A stretch of 64,000 nucleotides of DNA from Thiomicrorhabdus sp. Milos-T2 (GCF_000702325.1 NZ_KL370891.1:310001-374000); one strand, 5' to 3'; counted from the stretch's first letter, positions 26,709 through 39,122 are shown. Program-made: numbers and translations. Notes: a model not told the origin generated them from the letters alone.

Positions 26709-27689
26709 TTAGTGTGAGCGATTAACCGCTAGGTCAGCTAAAGAACATAAGGCGGTTTTTAAATCACTTGCCGCTAAATCCTCTATTGCCGTTTTAGCAA
26801 GTTGGGCTTCTTTTTGAGCAATTTCTTGGGTAAAGGTTATTGCACCAGAGTTTTTAATGATAGCAGTGACTTCATCTAATAAGTTGATGCCTTCGCTTTC
26901 AATTGCTCGGCGAATAATAGCTTTTTCATCCTCGCTGCCATTCTCAAGTACATAGATTAACGGAAGAGTGGGTTTGCCTTCTGCTAAGTCATCACCAATG
27001 TTTTTACCTAACTCTTCTTCATTAGCCGTGTAGTCAAGAGCGTCATCAATTAGCTGAAAGGCTGCACCCAAATGTTTACCATAGGCCACAAAAGCGTCTT
27101 CAAGCTCAGGTTTATTGGCCAAGATGGGGCCCATTTGAGTGGCGGCTTCAAAAAGTTTGGCAGTTTTACGATGAATAACTTCCATATAACGTTCTTTGGT
27201 CGTATCCGAATCATGGCAGTTTAAAAGTTGTAATACTTCACCTTCAGCAATCACGTTTGTTGCCTCAGACATGACTTGCATAATTTTTATTTCACCTGGC
27301 TCAACCATCATTTCAAATGAACGAGAGTAGAGAAAATCGCCTACCAGCACACTAGCGGCATTGCCCCATACTTCATTTGCCGTTTTGTTACCACGGCGAG
27401 TGTCAGATTCATCTACTACATCATCGTGTAATAAGGTTGAAGTATGAATAAATTCAATGACTGCAGCCATTAATTGATGGTTTGTCCCGTTGTAACCACA
27501 TGCACGCGCACTTAATAAAACCAGTAATGGGCGCAATCTCTTGCCACCACTGTTAATAATATAATGGCCAATTTGATTAATGAGGACAACATCTGATGAG
27601 AGTCTATTTAAGATTAGTTGATCAACAGCTTGAATATCATCTTGAATTAAGGCACGAATTTCAGATAGTGTCATGATGGTGATAGGCAA
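26709..27689 (-). CDS. ispB: Polyprenyl (octaprenyl) diphosphate synthase
   Basis: A 326-residue trans-prenyltransferase that builds the quinone side chain. First Asp-rich motif LLHDDVVDESDTRRG (FARM), second LIDDALDY (SARM), and the GGKRLRPLLVLL segment. The best start is TTG at 27689, which has GGAAGG five bases upstream; an ATG at 27674 lacks a ribosome site at proper distance. It is divergent from rplU, as in E. coli and relatives. Confidence 0.94.
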   Translation of the reverse strand: MPITIMTLSEIRALIQDDIQAVDQLILNRLSSDVVLINQIGHYIINSGGKRLRPLLVLLSARACGYNGTNHQLMAAVIEFIHTSTLLHDDVVDESDTRRGNKTANEVWGNAASVLVGDFLYSRSFEMMVEPGEIKIMQVMSEATNVIAEGEVLQLLNCHDSDTTKERYMEVIHRKTAKLFEAATQMGPILANKPELEDAFVAYGKHLGAAFQLIDDALDYTANEEELGKNIGDDLAEGKPTLPLIYVLENGSEDEKAIIRRAIESEGINLLDEVTAIIKNSGAITFTQEIAQKEAQLAKTAIEDLAASDLKTALCSLADLAVNRSH

Positions 27690-27940
27690 GAAGCCTTCCA
27701 GTTTTAATAAAAGACGCTTATTTTAGTATGAATAGTAAGTTGAAGCTAGTGCTAGACTTTCAAGAGTTAAGTTCTTAACCAAATCAATCGCGAAACAAGG
27801 GCTAATCTCTAGATTTTTTAATCAAAAAAACCAGGTGATTTACCTAAAAAAATGAATAAATAACGTCAAAATTAATTTAATAGTTTCAAACTCTTATTGG
27901 TTTTTTATGTAAAATGCAGGTAGGCATTTTACCTGAAAGC

Positions 27941-27958
27941 CTTACCAGGCCTGGTAAG
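27941..27958. repeat. ACCAGGCCTGGT palindrome, copy 4 (CTTACCAGGCCTGGTAAG)
   Basis: Eighteen-base perfect palindrome 34 bases upstream of the rplU -35 box. Core at 27944-27955. Confidence 0.9.
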
Positions 27959-27991
27959 TTAAAAATATTTATAAATTATTTTGCTCTTACG

Positions 27992-28020
27992 TTGACCTTA
28001 AGTCTAAAAAACTATATAAT
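27992..28020 (+). promoter_or_regulatory. Sigma-70 promoter of rplU-rpmA
   Basis: TTGACC (27992-27997) and TATAAT (28015-28020) with a 17-base spacer. This is close to consensus and fits a highly expressed ribosomal operon. The start codon is about 60 bases downstream. Confidence 0.88.
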
Positions 28021-28079
28021 TCCGCCTTCGCTAAATTAGCGGCTTATTAAAAAGAATTTAGATATCCGGGAGATATAGA

Positions 28080-28394
28080 ATGTACGCAGTTATTAAAACC
28101 GGTGGTAAGCAGTATAGAGTTCGTGAAGGTCAAGTACTACGTATTGAATCACTAAATGCAGAAGCAGGTGATGCAATTGAATTTGACGAAGTATTGATGG
28201 TAGGTGAAGGCGCTGATGTTAAAATCGGTACTCCTGTTGTTGAAGGTGCAAAAGTTGCAGCAACTGTTGAATCAAACGGTCGTGGCAAGAAAGTAACTAT
28301 CATCAAGTTCCGTCGTCGTAAGAACCGCTCTAAGACTAAGCAAGGCCACCGCCAAAACTTCACTGAAGTTAAAATCGGTAAGATTTCAGCTTAA
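28080..28394 (+). CDS. rplU: 50S ribosomal protein L21
   Basis: A 104-residue L21 with the standard start [23 protein letters not shown] and the basic C-terminal [24 protein letters not shown]. It binds 23S rRNA in the large subunit. A ribosome site GGGAG precedes the ATG. First gene of a two-gene operon with rpmA. Confidence 0.99.
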   Translation: MYAVIKTGGKQYRVREGQVLRIESLNAEAGDAIEFDEVLMVGEGADVKIGTPVVEGAKVAATVESNGRGKKVTIIKFRRRKNRSKTKQGHRQNFTEVKIGKISA

Positions 28395-28460
28395 TATTTG
28401 AATCAAAAACGGCTGTTACTTCTTAATAGGGGGTAACACTGTTAAAAAAAGGACTATACC

Positions 28461-28718
28461 ATGGCTCATAAGAAGGCAGCAGGTAGTACTAAAAACGGTC
28501 GCGATTCTAATGCCAAGCGACTAGGTGTGAAAGCATTTGGTGGTCAGCAAGTTTCTGCTGGTAGCATCATTGTTCGTCAGCGTGGAACTAAATTCCACCC
28601 TGGTGAAAACGTTGGTCGCGGTAAAGACGATACCTTATTTGCGAAAGCAGACGGTGCAGTAGCATTCGTTTCTAAAGGTAAGCCTGTACGTACTTACGTA
28701 ACAATCGTATCTGAATAA
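28461..28718 (+). CDS. rpmA: 50S ribosomal protein L27
   Basis: An 85-residue L27 ([22 protein letters not shown]...). The N-terminus reaches toward the peptidyl-transferase centre in the ribosome. It follows rplU by 66 bases and is closed by a strong terminator. Confidence 0.99.
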   Translation: MAHKKAAGSTKNGRDSNAKRLGVKAFGGQQVSAGSIIVRQRGTKFHPGENVGRGKDDTLFAKADGAVAFVSKGKPVRTYVTIVSE

Positions 28719-28738
28719 TTTCAGTTTCAATTGTTAAT

Positions 28739-28767
28739 AAAACGCCCCGCTTAGACGGGGCGTTTTT
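28739..28767 (+). terminator. Terminator of rplU-rpmA
   Basis: ACGCCCCG and CGGGGCGT around CTTAGA, followed by TTTTT. Confidence 0.92.
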
Positions 28768-30110
<1,343 letters not shown>

Positions 30111-30166
30111 CATTAAACTATTTTATAAATTTCATAAACCGTCTTTTACAGGGTGCTTAAAACAAG

Positions 30167-31291
30167 ATGCAACGATCTGATTTAAAAACAACCAAACGTT
30201 GGGTAGTTAAGATAGGGAGTGCCTTATTAACTAACGATGGTAAAGGATTAAATCGTGAAGCATTAGCTCGCTGGGTCGAGCAAATGGTTGAGTTAAAAAA
30301 ACAGGGCGTTGAGGTTGTGCTGGTTTCGTCAGGCTCAGTTGCCGAAGGCATGAAAAGACTTGGCTGGGAGACTCGTCCAAAGTTATTAAATGAGCTACAA
30401 GCCGCAGCTTCAGTTGGTCAAATGGGTTTGATTCAGGCTTACGAATCTAAATTTTCAAGGTTTGATATTCACTCTGCTCAAATATTAATGACGCATGATG
30501 ATTTATCTAATCGTAAGCGTTATTTGAATGTTAAAAATGCCATTGAAACTCTTTTAGAATATGGTGTTGTGCCGATTATTAATGAAAACGATACCGTTGT
30601 AACGGATGAGATTCGTTTTGGTGATAATGATACGCTGGCAGCTTTAACGGCTAACCTTATCTCTGCAGATGTTTTGGTTATTTTGACTGATCAAAAAGGA
30701 CTTTACAACGATAACCCTCGCGAAAACCCAAAGGCAGAACTTATCTCTGAAGCACAAGTGAGTCGTAAAGATATTGAAGCGATGGCAAGTCCAGAAGGTG
30801 GGGCTTTAGGTAAAGGTGGTATGTACACTAAGGTCATGGCTGCTAAGCGTGCAGCACGTTCAGGAACAGCGACGTTAATTGCTTCCGGTCATGCAGATAA
30901 TGTTTTACCAAGATTGTTTAATGGGGATTCAGAGGGGACGTTATTGGTTCCAGATTTAGAACCTTTAACCGCTCGTCAGCAATGGTTAGCAGGTCATTTG
31001 CAAGCTAAAGGCACGCTTGTTTTGGATGAGGGTGCAGTTAAAGTTTTACGTTCTTCTGGTAAGAGTTTATTGCCTATTGGTGTAAAGTCTATGCGCGGTA
31101 ATTTTCAGCGTGGCGAGATGGTGGTTTGTTATGATGAATCAGGTCATGAAGTGGCAAGAGGTTTAATCAACTACTCCTTTATAGAAGCCAATCAAATTGC
31201 GGGACACCCTAGTCAAGCGATTGAATCCATTCTGGGTTTTATTGAAGATGAATCCTTAATTCATCGCGATAATATGGTTTTGTGCGAATAA
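30167..31291 (+). CDS. proB: Glutamate 5-kinase
   Basis: A 374-residue enzyme for the first step of proline synthesis. The amino-acid kinase domain spans about residues 1-260 ([58 protein letters not shown]). A C-terminal PUA domain spans about 280-360. It follows obgE by 56 bases, as in many gammaproteobacteria, and may be co-transcribed. Proline can add to ectoine in osmoprotection. Confidence 0.97.
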   Translation: MQRSDLKTTKRWVVKIGSALLTNDGKGLNREALARWVEQMVELKKQGVEVVLVSSGSVAEGMKRLGWETRPKLLNELQAAASVGQMGLIQAYESKFSRFDIHSAQILMTHDDLSNRKRYLNVKNAIETLLEYGVVPIINENDTVVTDEIRFGDNDTLAALTANLISADVLVILTDQKGLYNDNPRENPKAELISEAQVSRKDIEAMASPEGGALGKGGMYTKVMAAKRAARSGTATLIASGHADNVLPRLFNGDSEGTLLVPDLEPLTARQQWLAGHLQAKGTLVLDEGAVKVLRSSGKSLLPIGVKSMRGNFQRGEMVVCYDESGHEVARGLINYSFIEANQIAGHPSQAIESILGFIEDESLIHRDNMVLCE

Positions 31292-31374
31292 AGCTCAAAC
31301 CTTGTCTTTTCTGTTCTCTTTTTAATCTTTTTTTCTTTATCTTCTTGAATTGTAAAGATTCGCCCTTATATTTG

Positions 31375-31402
31375 TTGACACAAGCCGATAGATAGCTAAA
31401 AT
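31375..31402 (+). promoter_or_regulatory. Sigma-70 promoter of groESL
   Basis: TTGACA (31375-31380) and TAAAAT (31397-31402) with a 16-base spacer, directly ahead of the CIRCE element. A housekeeping-type promoter overlapped by a repressor site is the expected arrangement for HrcA control. Confidence 0.8.
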
Positions 31403-31404
31403 TA

Positions 31405-31431
31405 TTAGCACTCTCGTTATAAGAGTGCTAA
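31405..31431. promoter_or_regulatory. CIRCE element (HrcA operator)
   Basis: TTAGCACTC, nine bases, GAGTGCTAA: an exact match to the CIRCE consensus. It indicates that groESL is repressed by HrcA and induced by heat or unfolded protein. hrcA itself is outside the window. Confidence 0.96.
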
Positions 31432-31531
31432 TTTAGAAATATGCTGCTTTAATTTTTACTAAACAAGTCAAGATAAAGTCGCTTTAAAGTTTGCGCTATT
31501 ATCAACATTATTAAACTTTTAGGAGAAACCT

Positions 31532-31822
31532 ATGAACATTAAGCCATTACAAGATCGCGTTGTTATTCGTCGTGTAGAAGAGCAAAAAGAATCTGCAGGG
31601 GGAATTATTCTTCCTGGTTCAGCGCAAGAACAGCAAAATATGGGCGAAGTGATTGCTGTAGGTCCTGGTAAGGCATCTGATGCAGGGACTATTATTGCAA
31701 TGACGGTTAGCGTTGGCGATAAAGTGATGTTCGGTCAGTATTCTGGTCAAGAAGTAAAAGATGATGCAGGTCAGCCTGTGATGATCATGCGTGAAGACGA
31801 TATTATTGCGATTATTGACTAA
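31532..31822 (+). CDS. groES: Co-chaperonin GroES
   Basis: A 96-residue GroES (MNIKPLQDRVVIRRVEEQKESAGGIILPGSAQEQQNMGEV...) that caps the GroEL ring; the mobile-loop region EQKESAGGIILPGSA is clear. It has a strong AGGAGA ribosome site and is the first gene of the CIRCE-controlled operon, 61 bases before groEL. Confidence 0.99.
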   Translation: MNIKPLQDRVVIRRVEEQKESAGGIILPGSAQEQQNMGEVIAVGPGKASDAGTIIAMTVSVGDKVMFGQYSGQEVKDDAGQPVMIMREDDIIAIID

Positions 31823-31871
31823 TCATACTGATAGTCAAAGATATTTAGATTAAATATTCAAACAGAATTAA

Positions 31872-33518
<1,647 letters not shown>

Positions 33519-33525
33519 TTTTTGG

Positions 33526-33661
33526 TTGAGAAGCCCATTTTTACGCCATCTTCTGCGTTGATAATTTACTTTCGATGTTCATGGACGTAAATGGACATAA
33601 TGTCCACTGCGCTTCGGTTTAAATTATCGCCTTGAAGCTAACGCAAAACGGTTCTTCTCAA
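33526..33661. repeat. Imperfect 136-base foldback after groEL
   Basis: TTGAGAAG (33526) and CTTCTCAA (33654-33661) are the ends. Moving inward, TTTTTACG/CGCAAAA, ATCTTC/GAAGCT and GATAATTTA/TAAATTATC also pair, with GGACATAATGTCC near the centre. It lies between the groEL stop and the terminator. It could be a small non-autonomous element or an mRNA 3' structure. Its sequence differs from the 159-bp element. Confidence 0.6.
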
Positions 33662-33707
33662 CTCAAAAATTTATACCGCTTAACTCAAAAGTTTTCATTT
33701 TTGATTT

Positions 33708-33743
33708 AAAGCTCGAATTTACATGTTAAATTCGGGCTTTTTT
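33708..33743 (+). terminator. groESL terminator
   Basis: AAAGCTCGAATTTA and TAAATTCGGGCTTT pair around a short loop, followed by TTTTTT. Confidence 0.85.
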
Positions 33744-33792
33744 AGTATTTAAACCCTTAAAATTTAGAATTGATTCAAGTTACCAGGCCTGG

Positions 33793-35090
33793 CACTAGTG
33801 TCCGGAATAATATTTCAGTACCACAATTCATATACCAGCCTCCCATAGCGGAAGTTGGTATTTCTTAAACTCTTCCCGTTGTTGTTTTCGCCTAAAGTAT
33901 TCACTCTGCTGAATAGGTCTTTCAAACAACCCATGAGCAAGCCGCCAAAACGTTACTCTCAACGGTTCTGCTGACTTATTTTTCATCTGTTCAAGCTTAA
34001 TCAATAGATACACAATAAGGGCTGATAGCACTTGGATACGAACAGCATTACTGTTTTGGCCAATGAAGCTTTTGATTTTGAGGTGTTGTTTAATCCATTT
34101 AAAAAATAATTCAATTTGCCAGCGTTGCTTGTATAGATGGGCAATCTCTTGAGCTGAACGCTCGAAGTCATTGGTAATCAATACCAATTCACCTTTATTA
34201 TCGTCACGTTTGACAACAACACGGCGCATCTGGAATTGACCAAGACGTTTTTTCTGGCTTGAACCACTAAACTCAATGCATTGGTCTTCAAGAATATGAG
34301 GGGCTTTTTCATCGAGTTCGTAGGATTGTATGACGGTAATTGCCGCTCTTTTTTTCAAACGACAGACCAGCTGGATTTTTTGGTCATTGAGCTTTTTCCA
34401 CCAGAGGTAGTCTAAGTACCCTTTATCCATCACATAGGTTGAACCTGGTTCTAAATTCCACTCTCGTGCTTGAGTAATATCAGGAATATTGGCCTGTGTG
34501 ATTTCAAAACAAACAGGGACTTGGTTGGATAGTTCTAGTTGCATATGCAGCTTAAAGCCTGTGACTCGAGAACCTTGTACTGCCCAGTCAAAACCTTTAC
34601 CGAGCAGTTGAATTGGAGAAGAGTCTATTAGATAGGTAAAAGCGTGGAGTTCTTTTCGTAATTGTCGATTCACACCAGCCATGAGTTGTTGGCAAAGTGC
34701 TTGATAGACATCAGCAGAGCGTTTACGGTTTGCTTCAGATAATGTGCTGCGTTTCAGCTCTTTTACGCCTAAGTGGTAGTGGTGAGAGGATTGGGCGTTA
34801 AACCCTTCAACCAACTGGCGTAATGATTTAGTGCCACTAAGTTGTGCGTACATCATCGCGACTAATTGATTCCAGCTACTAAACCCTTTGGCGTGTTTGT
34901 CGGTTTGATATTGATGAACAAGTGATTGAAAAGTGGTACGAATGGGTTTTAAAAATTGGGCAAATCGGGTAGAGTTAAACATAGCCGTAATCTCATTGTT
35001 TTTGAAGTCTATTTCGTGGTGGAAATACTTCTATCCTAGGAGTTACGGCTTTTTTGTCAAGGCTTTTAATATTTATTCCGGACACTAGTG
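33793..35090 (-). mobile_element. IS4-family insertion sequence, 1298 bp, copy 2, in the ACCAGGCCTGGT palindrome
   Basis: Same ends and length as the copy at 22975. The duplication is again CCAGGCCTGG (33783-33792 and 35091-35100). The outer flanks are also complementary: ATTCAAGTTA on the left and TAACTTGAAT on the right. The empty site would therefore have been a perfect 30-base palindrome centred on AGGCCT. Confidence 0.93.
33828..34982 (-). CDS. IS4-family transposase (1298-bp IS, copy 2)
   Basis: A 384-residue protein identical in translation to the copy at 23010, with the same D, D and YREK-type E positions. It is intact. The complete identity of the two copies points to recent movement. 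Confidence 0.95.
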   Translation of the reverse strand: MFNSTRFAQFLKPIRTTFQSLVHQYQTDKHAKGFSSWNQLVAMMYAQLSGTKSLRQLVEGFNAQSSHHYHLGVKELKRSTLSEANRKRSADVYQALCQQLMAGVNRQLRKELHAFTYLIDSSPIQLLGKGFDWAVQGSRVTGFKLHMQLELSNQVPVCFEITQANIPDITQAREWNLEPGSTYVMDKGYLDYLWWKKLNDQKIQLVCRLKKRAAITVIQSYELDEKAPHILEDQCIEFSGSSQKKRLGQFQMRRVVVKRDDNKGELVLITNDFERSAQEIAHLYKQRWQIELFFKWIKQHLKIKSFIGQNSNAVRIQVLSALIVYLLIKLEQMKNKSAEPLRVTFWRLAHGLFERPIQQSEYFRRKQQREEFKKYQLPLWEAGI

Positions 35091-35138
35091 CCAGGCCTGG
35101 TAACTTGAATTGGTTTTTATCCAAAAAAGATAGCCATT

Positions 35139-35873
35139 ATGGAAAAACACCCTGTTTTATATTCTTATCGTCGTTGTCCTTATGCTATGCGTGCTCGAAT
35201 GGCAATTGCTTTTTCTGGGGTACAGGTTGATTAAAGAGAAATTGTTTTTTGGGAGAAGCCAGAACAGATGTTGTTGGTTTCACCTAAAGGAACGGTTCCG
35301 GTTTTAATTTTACCTGGTGGAAAGGTCATTGATGAAAGTCGAGATATTATGCTTTGGGCGTTAAAGCAAAATAAACAAGCTAACCAGGCCTGGTTGTTTG
35401 ATGATAATGCAGAAAAACAAGCTGAATTAAATGCATGGATTGATGCTTGTGATAACAAATTTAAAACGCATTTAGATCATTATAAATATGCAGACCGTTT
35501 TCCTGAGTTTTCACAAGATGAGTATCGAGAACAGGGTTGTGAGTTTTTAAATACCATAGAACAACAGCTTAAGGTAAACCAAGAATTAGTTTCTGAGAAT
35601 TCTGGATTTGCGTTAATTAATAATAAGCTATCCATGGCAGATATCGCCTTATTTCCATTTGTTCGCCAGTTTGCTAATGTGGATAAAGCTTGGTTTACGC
35701 AATCAGAGTTTATTTTTGTTAGGCGTTGGCTAGAACAGAATTTAGCTTTGAGCTACTTTCAAGCCATTATGAAAAATCGTCCTGTTTGGAACGCTAAGCA
35801 TCAACCATTATTGGTTGATGAACCCGAAATTTTATTTAAAAATCAATTTGTTGCTAAGGCAGAACAAAGCTAA
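35139..35873 (+). pseudogene. Glutathione S-transferase-like gene with an in-frame stop
   Basis: From the ATG at 35139 the frame gives HPVLYSYRRCPYAMRARMAIAFSGVQVD, then TAA at 35232-35234, then REIVFWEKPEQMLLVSPKGTVPVLILPGG in the same frame. The Cys-Pro-Tyr active-site region and the VPVL cis-Pro lie on opposite sides of the stop. Family members usually have Leu here, and TTA to TAA is a single change. The remaining 201 codons from the ATG at 35268 have a GST C-terminal helical domain but no redox site. Full length would be about 244 residues. Confidence 0.85.
35382..35395. repeat. ACCAGGCCTGGT palindrome, copy 5, inside a coding frame (AACCAGGCCTGGTT)
   Basis: Core at 35383-35394, read as N-Q-A-W-L in the GST-like frame (codons AC|CAG|GCC|TGG|T). 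Confidence 0.88.
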
Positions 35874-35972
35874 AATTCCGAAAATAACCCCCTGTTTTTA
35901 TATTGGCTTAATAACAATATATATGGCAAGGTAAATAAACGAGTAATCACTTGATCTAATTAGGAGGATTAG

Positions 35973-37482
35973 GTGGAGTATATCCGTTCTAAATCATTGT
36001 TTATTTTTATTATGTTGGGCGTTTTAATTCTCCTAACATTTTTGCTGTGGCAGCGATACACAGCGGAAGTAGAGCAATTTTCCGAGTTGCAGCAGACTCT
36101 AATAGAGCAGCAAGCCTACCAATCGGCTAAAGATTATAAAAAAACAGATCAATCTCTATCGAAACCAAATGACGGCAGTAAGCTTAGATGTAACTTGGTT
36201 AAGAAGTTTGTCATCATTTCAACAGATAGAGTCTATTCAAGAAGCAATGCATAATCGTCTTAAGCTGTATTTTCCTAGTATGTATGCATTTTCTTACAAA
36301 CTTTTAAAACTCATTTTAAATATTTACCTAAAATCCCTTTATTTTAAATGACTTAGACCTGAAAACAGACCCCTGTTTTTTTCATTAACTCGCATTTCAA
36401 TTGCAGATGAAAACGGTGAGCAAATAGGGGGAGATATTGATCTATTTATCTCTAATATCTGTCAGTCGGATATTTCTAAACTTGCAAAGATGTTTAAACC
36501 AGACGTGCCCTATTTTGATTACGAACCCTATATTCATGCTAAAAATGGTGCTTACCATTTCGACATGATGATTCCTGCTTTTATGCAAGGACAAAAATTA
36601 GTCTTATTCATGAGTTTTAAGGCTCCTATTCTCAGTCAAATACTTAAAGAACACATTATTTCTGAACACCCTGTTTTCTTAGTGCGTAAAGATATTCCTG
36701 ATTTAATTGAGGTAACATCAAGTGCGGTAAGAGAAGAGTTAAAACGGCCTATAAAATTAAACGCTGGTGAGATTAGCCGAATAGGTGCAACCTCATTTGT
36801 AGACTACACAAAATGGAAGGTCGTCGTCATTGAAAATGCAAAAGTGATGAATAACTTTAAACATGAGCGTCAGCTTGATATGGCGATTATCTTTTTGGTT
36901 TTATTTGTGTTCTGGGCAGCAGTGACTTGGTTAGGGTTACATTATGAAAATAGGCGAGGTACGTTATTATCCAAACTATCTCATCAATCTCTTCATGATG
37001 CTTTAACAGGTTTAGTTAACCGACGAAAATTAAATCAAGAGCTTTCTTTTGCGATTCAAGAAGCGCATGATTTTAAGTGCTTTAGTGTGATACTCTATAT
37101 GGATTTAAACGGTTTTAAAGAGGTTAACGATAGTTACGGCCATGATGTTGGCGATGCCTTATTAATAGAATTTGCAAAAAGGCTAAAGCAGCTTACCAGG
37201 CATCACGATGTGGTAGCAAGGTTAGGTGGTGATGAGTTTGTGGTTTTATTAAAAAATCTAGGGAGTTCTCCTGAAGAGATTCAGGGTGCAATAGAAGATG
37301 CATTGAAGCGTTTTGAAGTTAAACTTAATGCTAATTATGATTTGGCTGGTATTAATCAATCATTAAAATGTATACCGAGTATTGGTTCGGTTGTATTAGA
37401 TAATCATATTCAAAGTGTGGATGAGATCTTAAAACGAGCAGATTTTAAAATGTATGAGCAGAAGAAAGCGTTTAAAATATAA
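35973..37482 (+). pseudogene. Membrane-bound diguanylate cyclase (GGDEF), broken
   Basis: A GTG start at 35973 with AGGAGG upstream gives one membrane helix (LFIFIMLGVLILLTFLLW) and a periplasmic stretch. The frame then slips near 36165: AVSLDVTWLRSLSSFQQIESIQEAMHNRLKLYFPSMYAFS continues in another frame. About 100 bases of unrelated AT-rich DNA (about 36293-36393) interrupt it, and the gene resumes at ISIADENGEQIGGDIDLF. The remainder has a second helix (about 36880-36950) and a GGDEF domain with RLGGDEFVVLL. The 330-residue ORF from 36490 lacks most of the sensor. Confidence 0.82.
36361..36391 (+). repeat. Dispersed hairpin motif inside the GGDEF pseudogene
   Basis: AAAACAG-ACCC-CTGTTTTTTT followed by CATTAACTC; the same motif follows the SDR fragment at 8279. 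It lies in the inserted segment of the pseudogene and has terminator-like form. Confidence 0.45.
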
Positions 37483-37574
37483 ATAGGGGCTGTCCTAGAT
37501 AACCCATCACTTAACCTTCTTTAATATTGAGTTAAATACTCTTTTAAAGTTATGTAAATCAACCAGGAGTACAA

Positions 37575-38468
37575 ATGTCTGAACATCATCACCATAATGT
37601 GAGTGGTAAAAATCTTTTTATCACGATTATTTTAAATATCATTATTACTCTATCGCAAATTATCGGGGGAATTATTTCAGGGTCTCTTGCCCTGTTAAGT
37701 GATGCTTTGCACAATTTTAGTGATGTACTAGCACTCGGTATTGCCTATGTGGCAAATAGGCTTGCTGCCAAAGATAATACAAAAGAGAAAACCTTTGGCT
37801 ACAAGCGTGCGGAGATTATTGCGGCACTTTTTAATGCATCGGTACTTATCGGCATTGGTATCTTTTTAATTATTGAAGCTTTTCATAAGTTTTATCATCC
37901 AGAGCCTATTAATTCTGTATGGGTCATTGCTCTTGGTTTGCTAAGTATTTTGCTTAATGCGGCAAGTGTTCTGCTTGTAAAAAGCGATGCTCATGACAAT
38001 ATGAATATCAAAGCCGCTTATTTACATCTATTAACGGATGTCATGACAAGTATTGCCGTTGTTGTTGGTGGCTTACTTATGTACTATTTTGAAATATTTT
38101 GGGTTGATCCACTGGTTTCAGTCATCATAGCCGTATATTTAATTTGGGCTTCTTTTGGGTTAGTAAAAGAAAGTTCAGCGATACTGATGCAGTTTACTCC
38201 AAAAGAGATTGAGTTAGATTCAATCGTTAATACCGTTGTTCAAGAATCAAAAATTGATAATGTACATCATATTCATGTATGGAAACTCGATGACCATCGA
38301 ATACATTTAGAAGCGCACTTAGATTTTAATGAAAATATTACACTTCAAGAAGCAACCGAAGTTATTGAACGGTTAGAGCTAACTTTAGCGGAAGCATTTG
38401 ATATTACTCACACTACATTTCAATGTGAGTACAACCGGTGTGATAATAAAGAAATCGTACAAAAATAA
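37575..38468 (+). CDS. Cation diffusion facilitator (Zn2+/Cd2+/Co2+ exporter)
   Basis: A 297-residue CDF protein of the ZitB/CzcD type with six membrane helices. The His-rich N-terminus (SEHHHHNVSG) precedes the helix-2 metal site SLALLSDALHNFSDVLALG and helix-5 site HLLTDVMTSIAVVVGG, both HxxxD-type. The cytoplasmic domain has DNVHHIHVWKLDDHRIHLEAHL. It exports divalent metals using the proton gradient. The ribosome site CAGGAG lies upstream of the ATG. Confidence 0.93.
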   Translation: MSEHHHHNVSGKNLFITIILNIIITLSQIIGGIISGSLALLSDALHNFSDVLALGIAYVANRLAAKDNTKEKTFGYKRAEIIAALFNASVLIGIGIFLIIEAFHKFYHPEPINSVWVIALGLLSILLNAASVLLVKSDAHDNMNIKAAYLHLLTDVMTSIAVVVGGLLMYYFEIFWVDPLVSVIIAVYLIWASFGLVKESSAILMQFTPKEIELDSIVNTVVQESKIDNVHHIHVWKLDDHRIHLEAHLDFNENITLQEATEVIERLELTLAEAFDITHTTFQCEYNRCDNKEIVQK

Positions 38469-38513
38469 TTTGGGTATCCGTATTTTGTGATTGATTATCC
38501 AGTATTTTAAAAA

Positions 38514-38544
38514 TTAACCACGAAGACACAGAGGCACGAAGGTT
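38514..38544. repeat. CCACGAAGACACAGAGGCACG repeat, left arm
   Basis: This 31-base block starts TTAACCACGAAGACAC and ends GCACGAAGGTT. It is the inverse of the block at 38856-38886, with 28 of 31 positions matching. Confidence 0.8.
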
Positions 38545-38689
38545 AAAAAAACAAATAAAAGTGATTAGAAAATCATAGCCTAACGATCTTAAGTTATTTC
38601 TATAAGCTCTGTATTTGTAAAGTTTAACAGCGATTAATTTATTACGTTTAGTTTGGTTATTCGTTAAATTTAAGTTGGTATTAGTATTA

Positions 38690-38848
38690 GAGACCTTTGC
38701 ACGAGATAGGTGCGAAAGAAAAATGAGGGAAAATTTGCCTGATTGCGGCGCAAAACGCAGGGAATAGCTAGCTATTCACAAGGTTTTCAACAAAAATCAG
38801 GTGGATTTTAACCATTTTTACTCGTGCATACTCTCGTGCAAAGGTCTC
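38690..38848. repeat. 159-bp foldback element, copy 3
   Basis: Same orientation and length as the copy at 8324, with the centre AATAGCTAGCTATT. It is flanked by the 5-bp duplication TATTA (38685-38689, 38849-38853). It lies between the two CACGAAGACAC arms. Confidence 0.88.
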
Positions 38849-38855
38849 TATTAGA

Positions 38856-38886
38856 AACCTTCGTGCTTTCGTGTCTTCGTGGTTAA
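38856..38886. repeat. CCACGAAGACAC repeat, right arm (inverted)
   Basis: Complement of the left arm at 38514. If the foldback is removed, the arms would be about 150 bases apart. This kind of repeat is seen around small accessory genes in other bacteria; nothing coding remains here. Confidence 0.8.
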
Positions 38887-39122
38887 AAGGTTTGTTTAAT
38901 CAGATAGCACAGAGGCTGGTAAACTTCTGCAATAAAATATTTTTCCTTAATTTGGTCACATCTTTGGTACCCGCTTTACTCGTAAAAGCTCCTTATCATT
39001 ATAAGAATGATTTCATCCTAAAAAAATTCAAATTAATGTGATTATAGTTGTCAAAAGTTTTATTCAATTGCTGGATGCTTGTAAAATAGCCATATCTAGC
39101 TAAAGCGTAATTAGGAAATCAA

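Larger units (their letters stand above)
27690..28079. other. 390-base divergent region between ispB and rplU
   Basis: Holds a palindrome repeat at 27941 and the strong rplU promoter at 27992. The rest is AT-rich with no further recognised feature. Confidence 0.7.
38469..39122. other. 654-base intergenic region with nested repeats
   Basis: Contains a 31-base inverted pair (38514-38544 and 38856-38886) that brackets a 159-bp foldback (38690-38848). No coding frame with family features. The argC promoter should be near the right end, but no pair is convincing. Confidence 0.7.
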
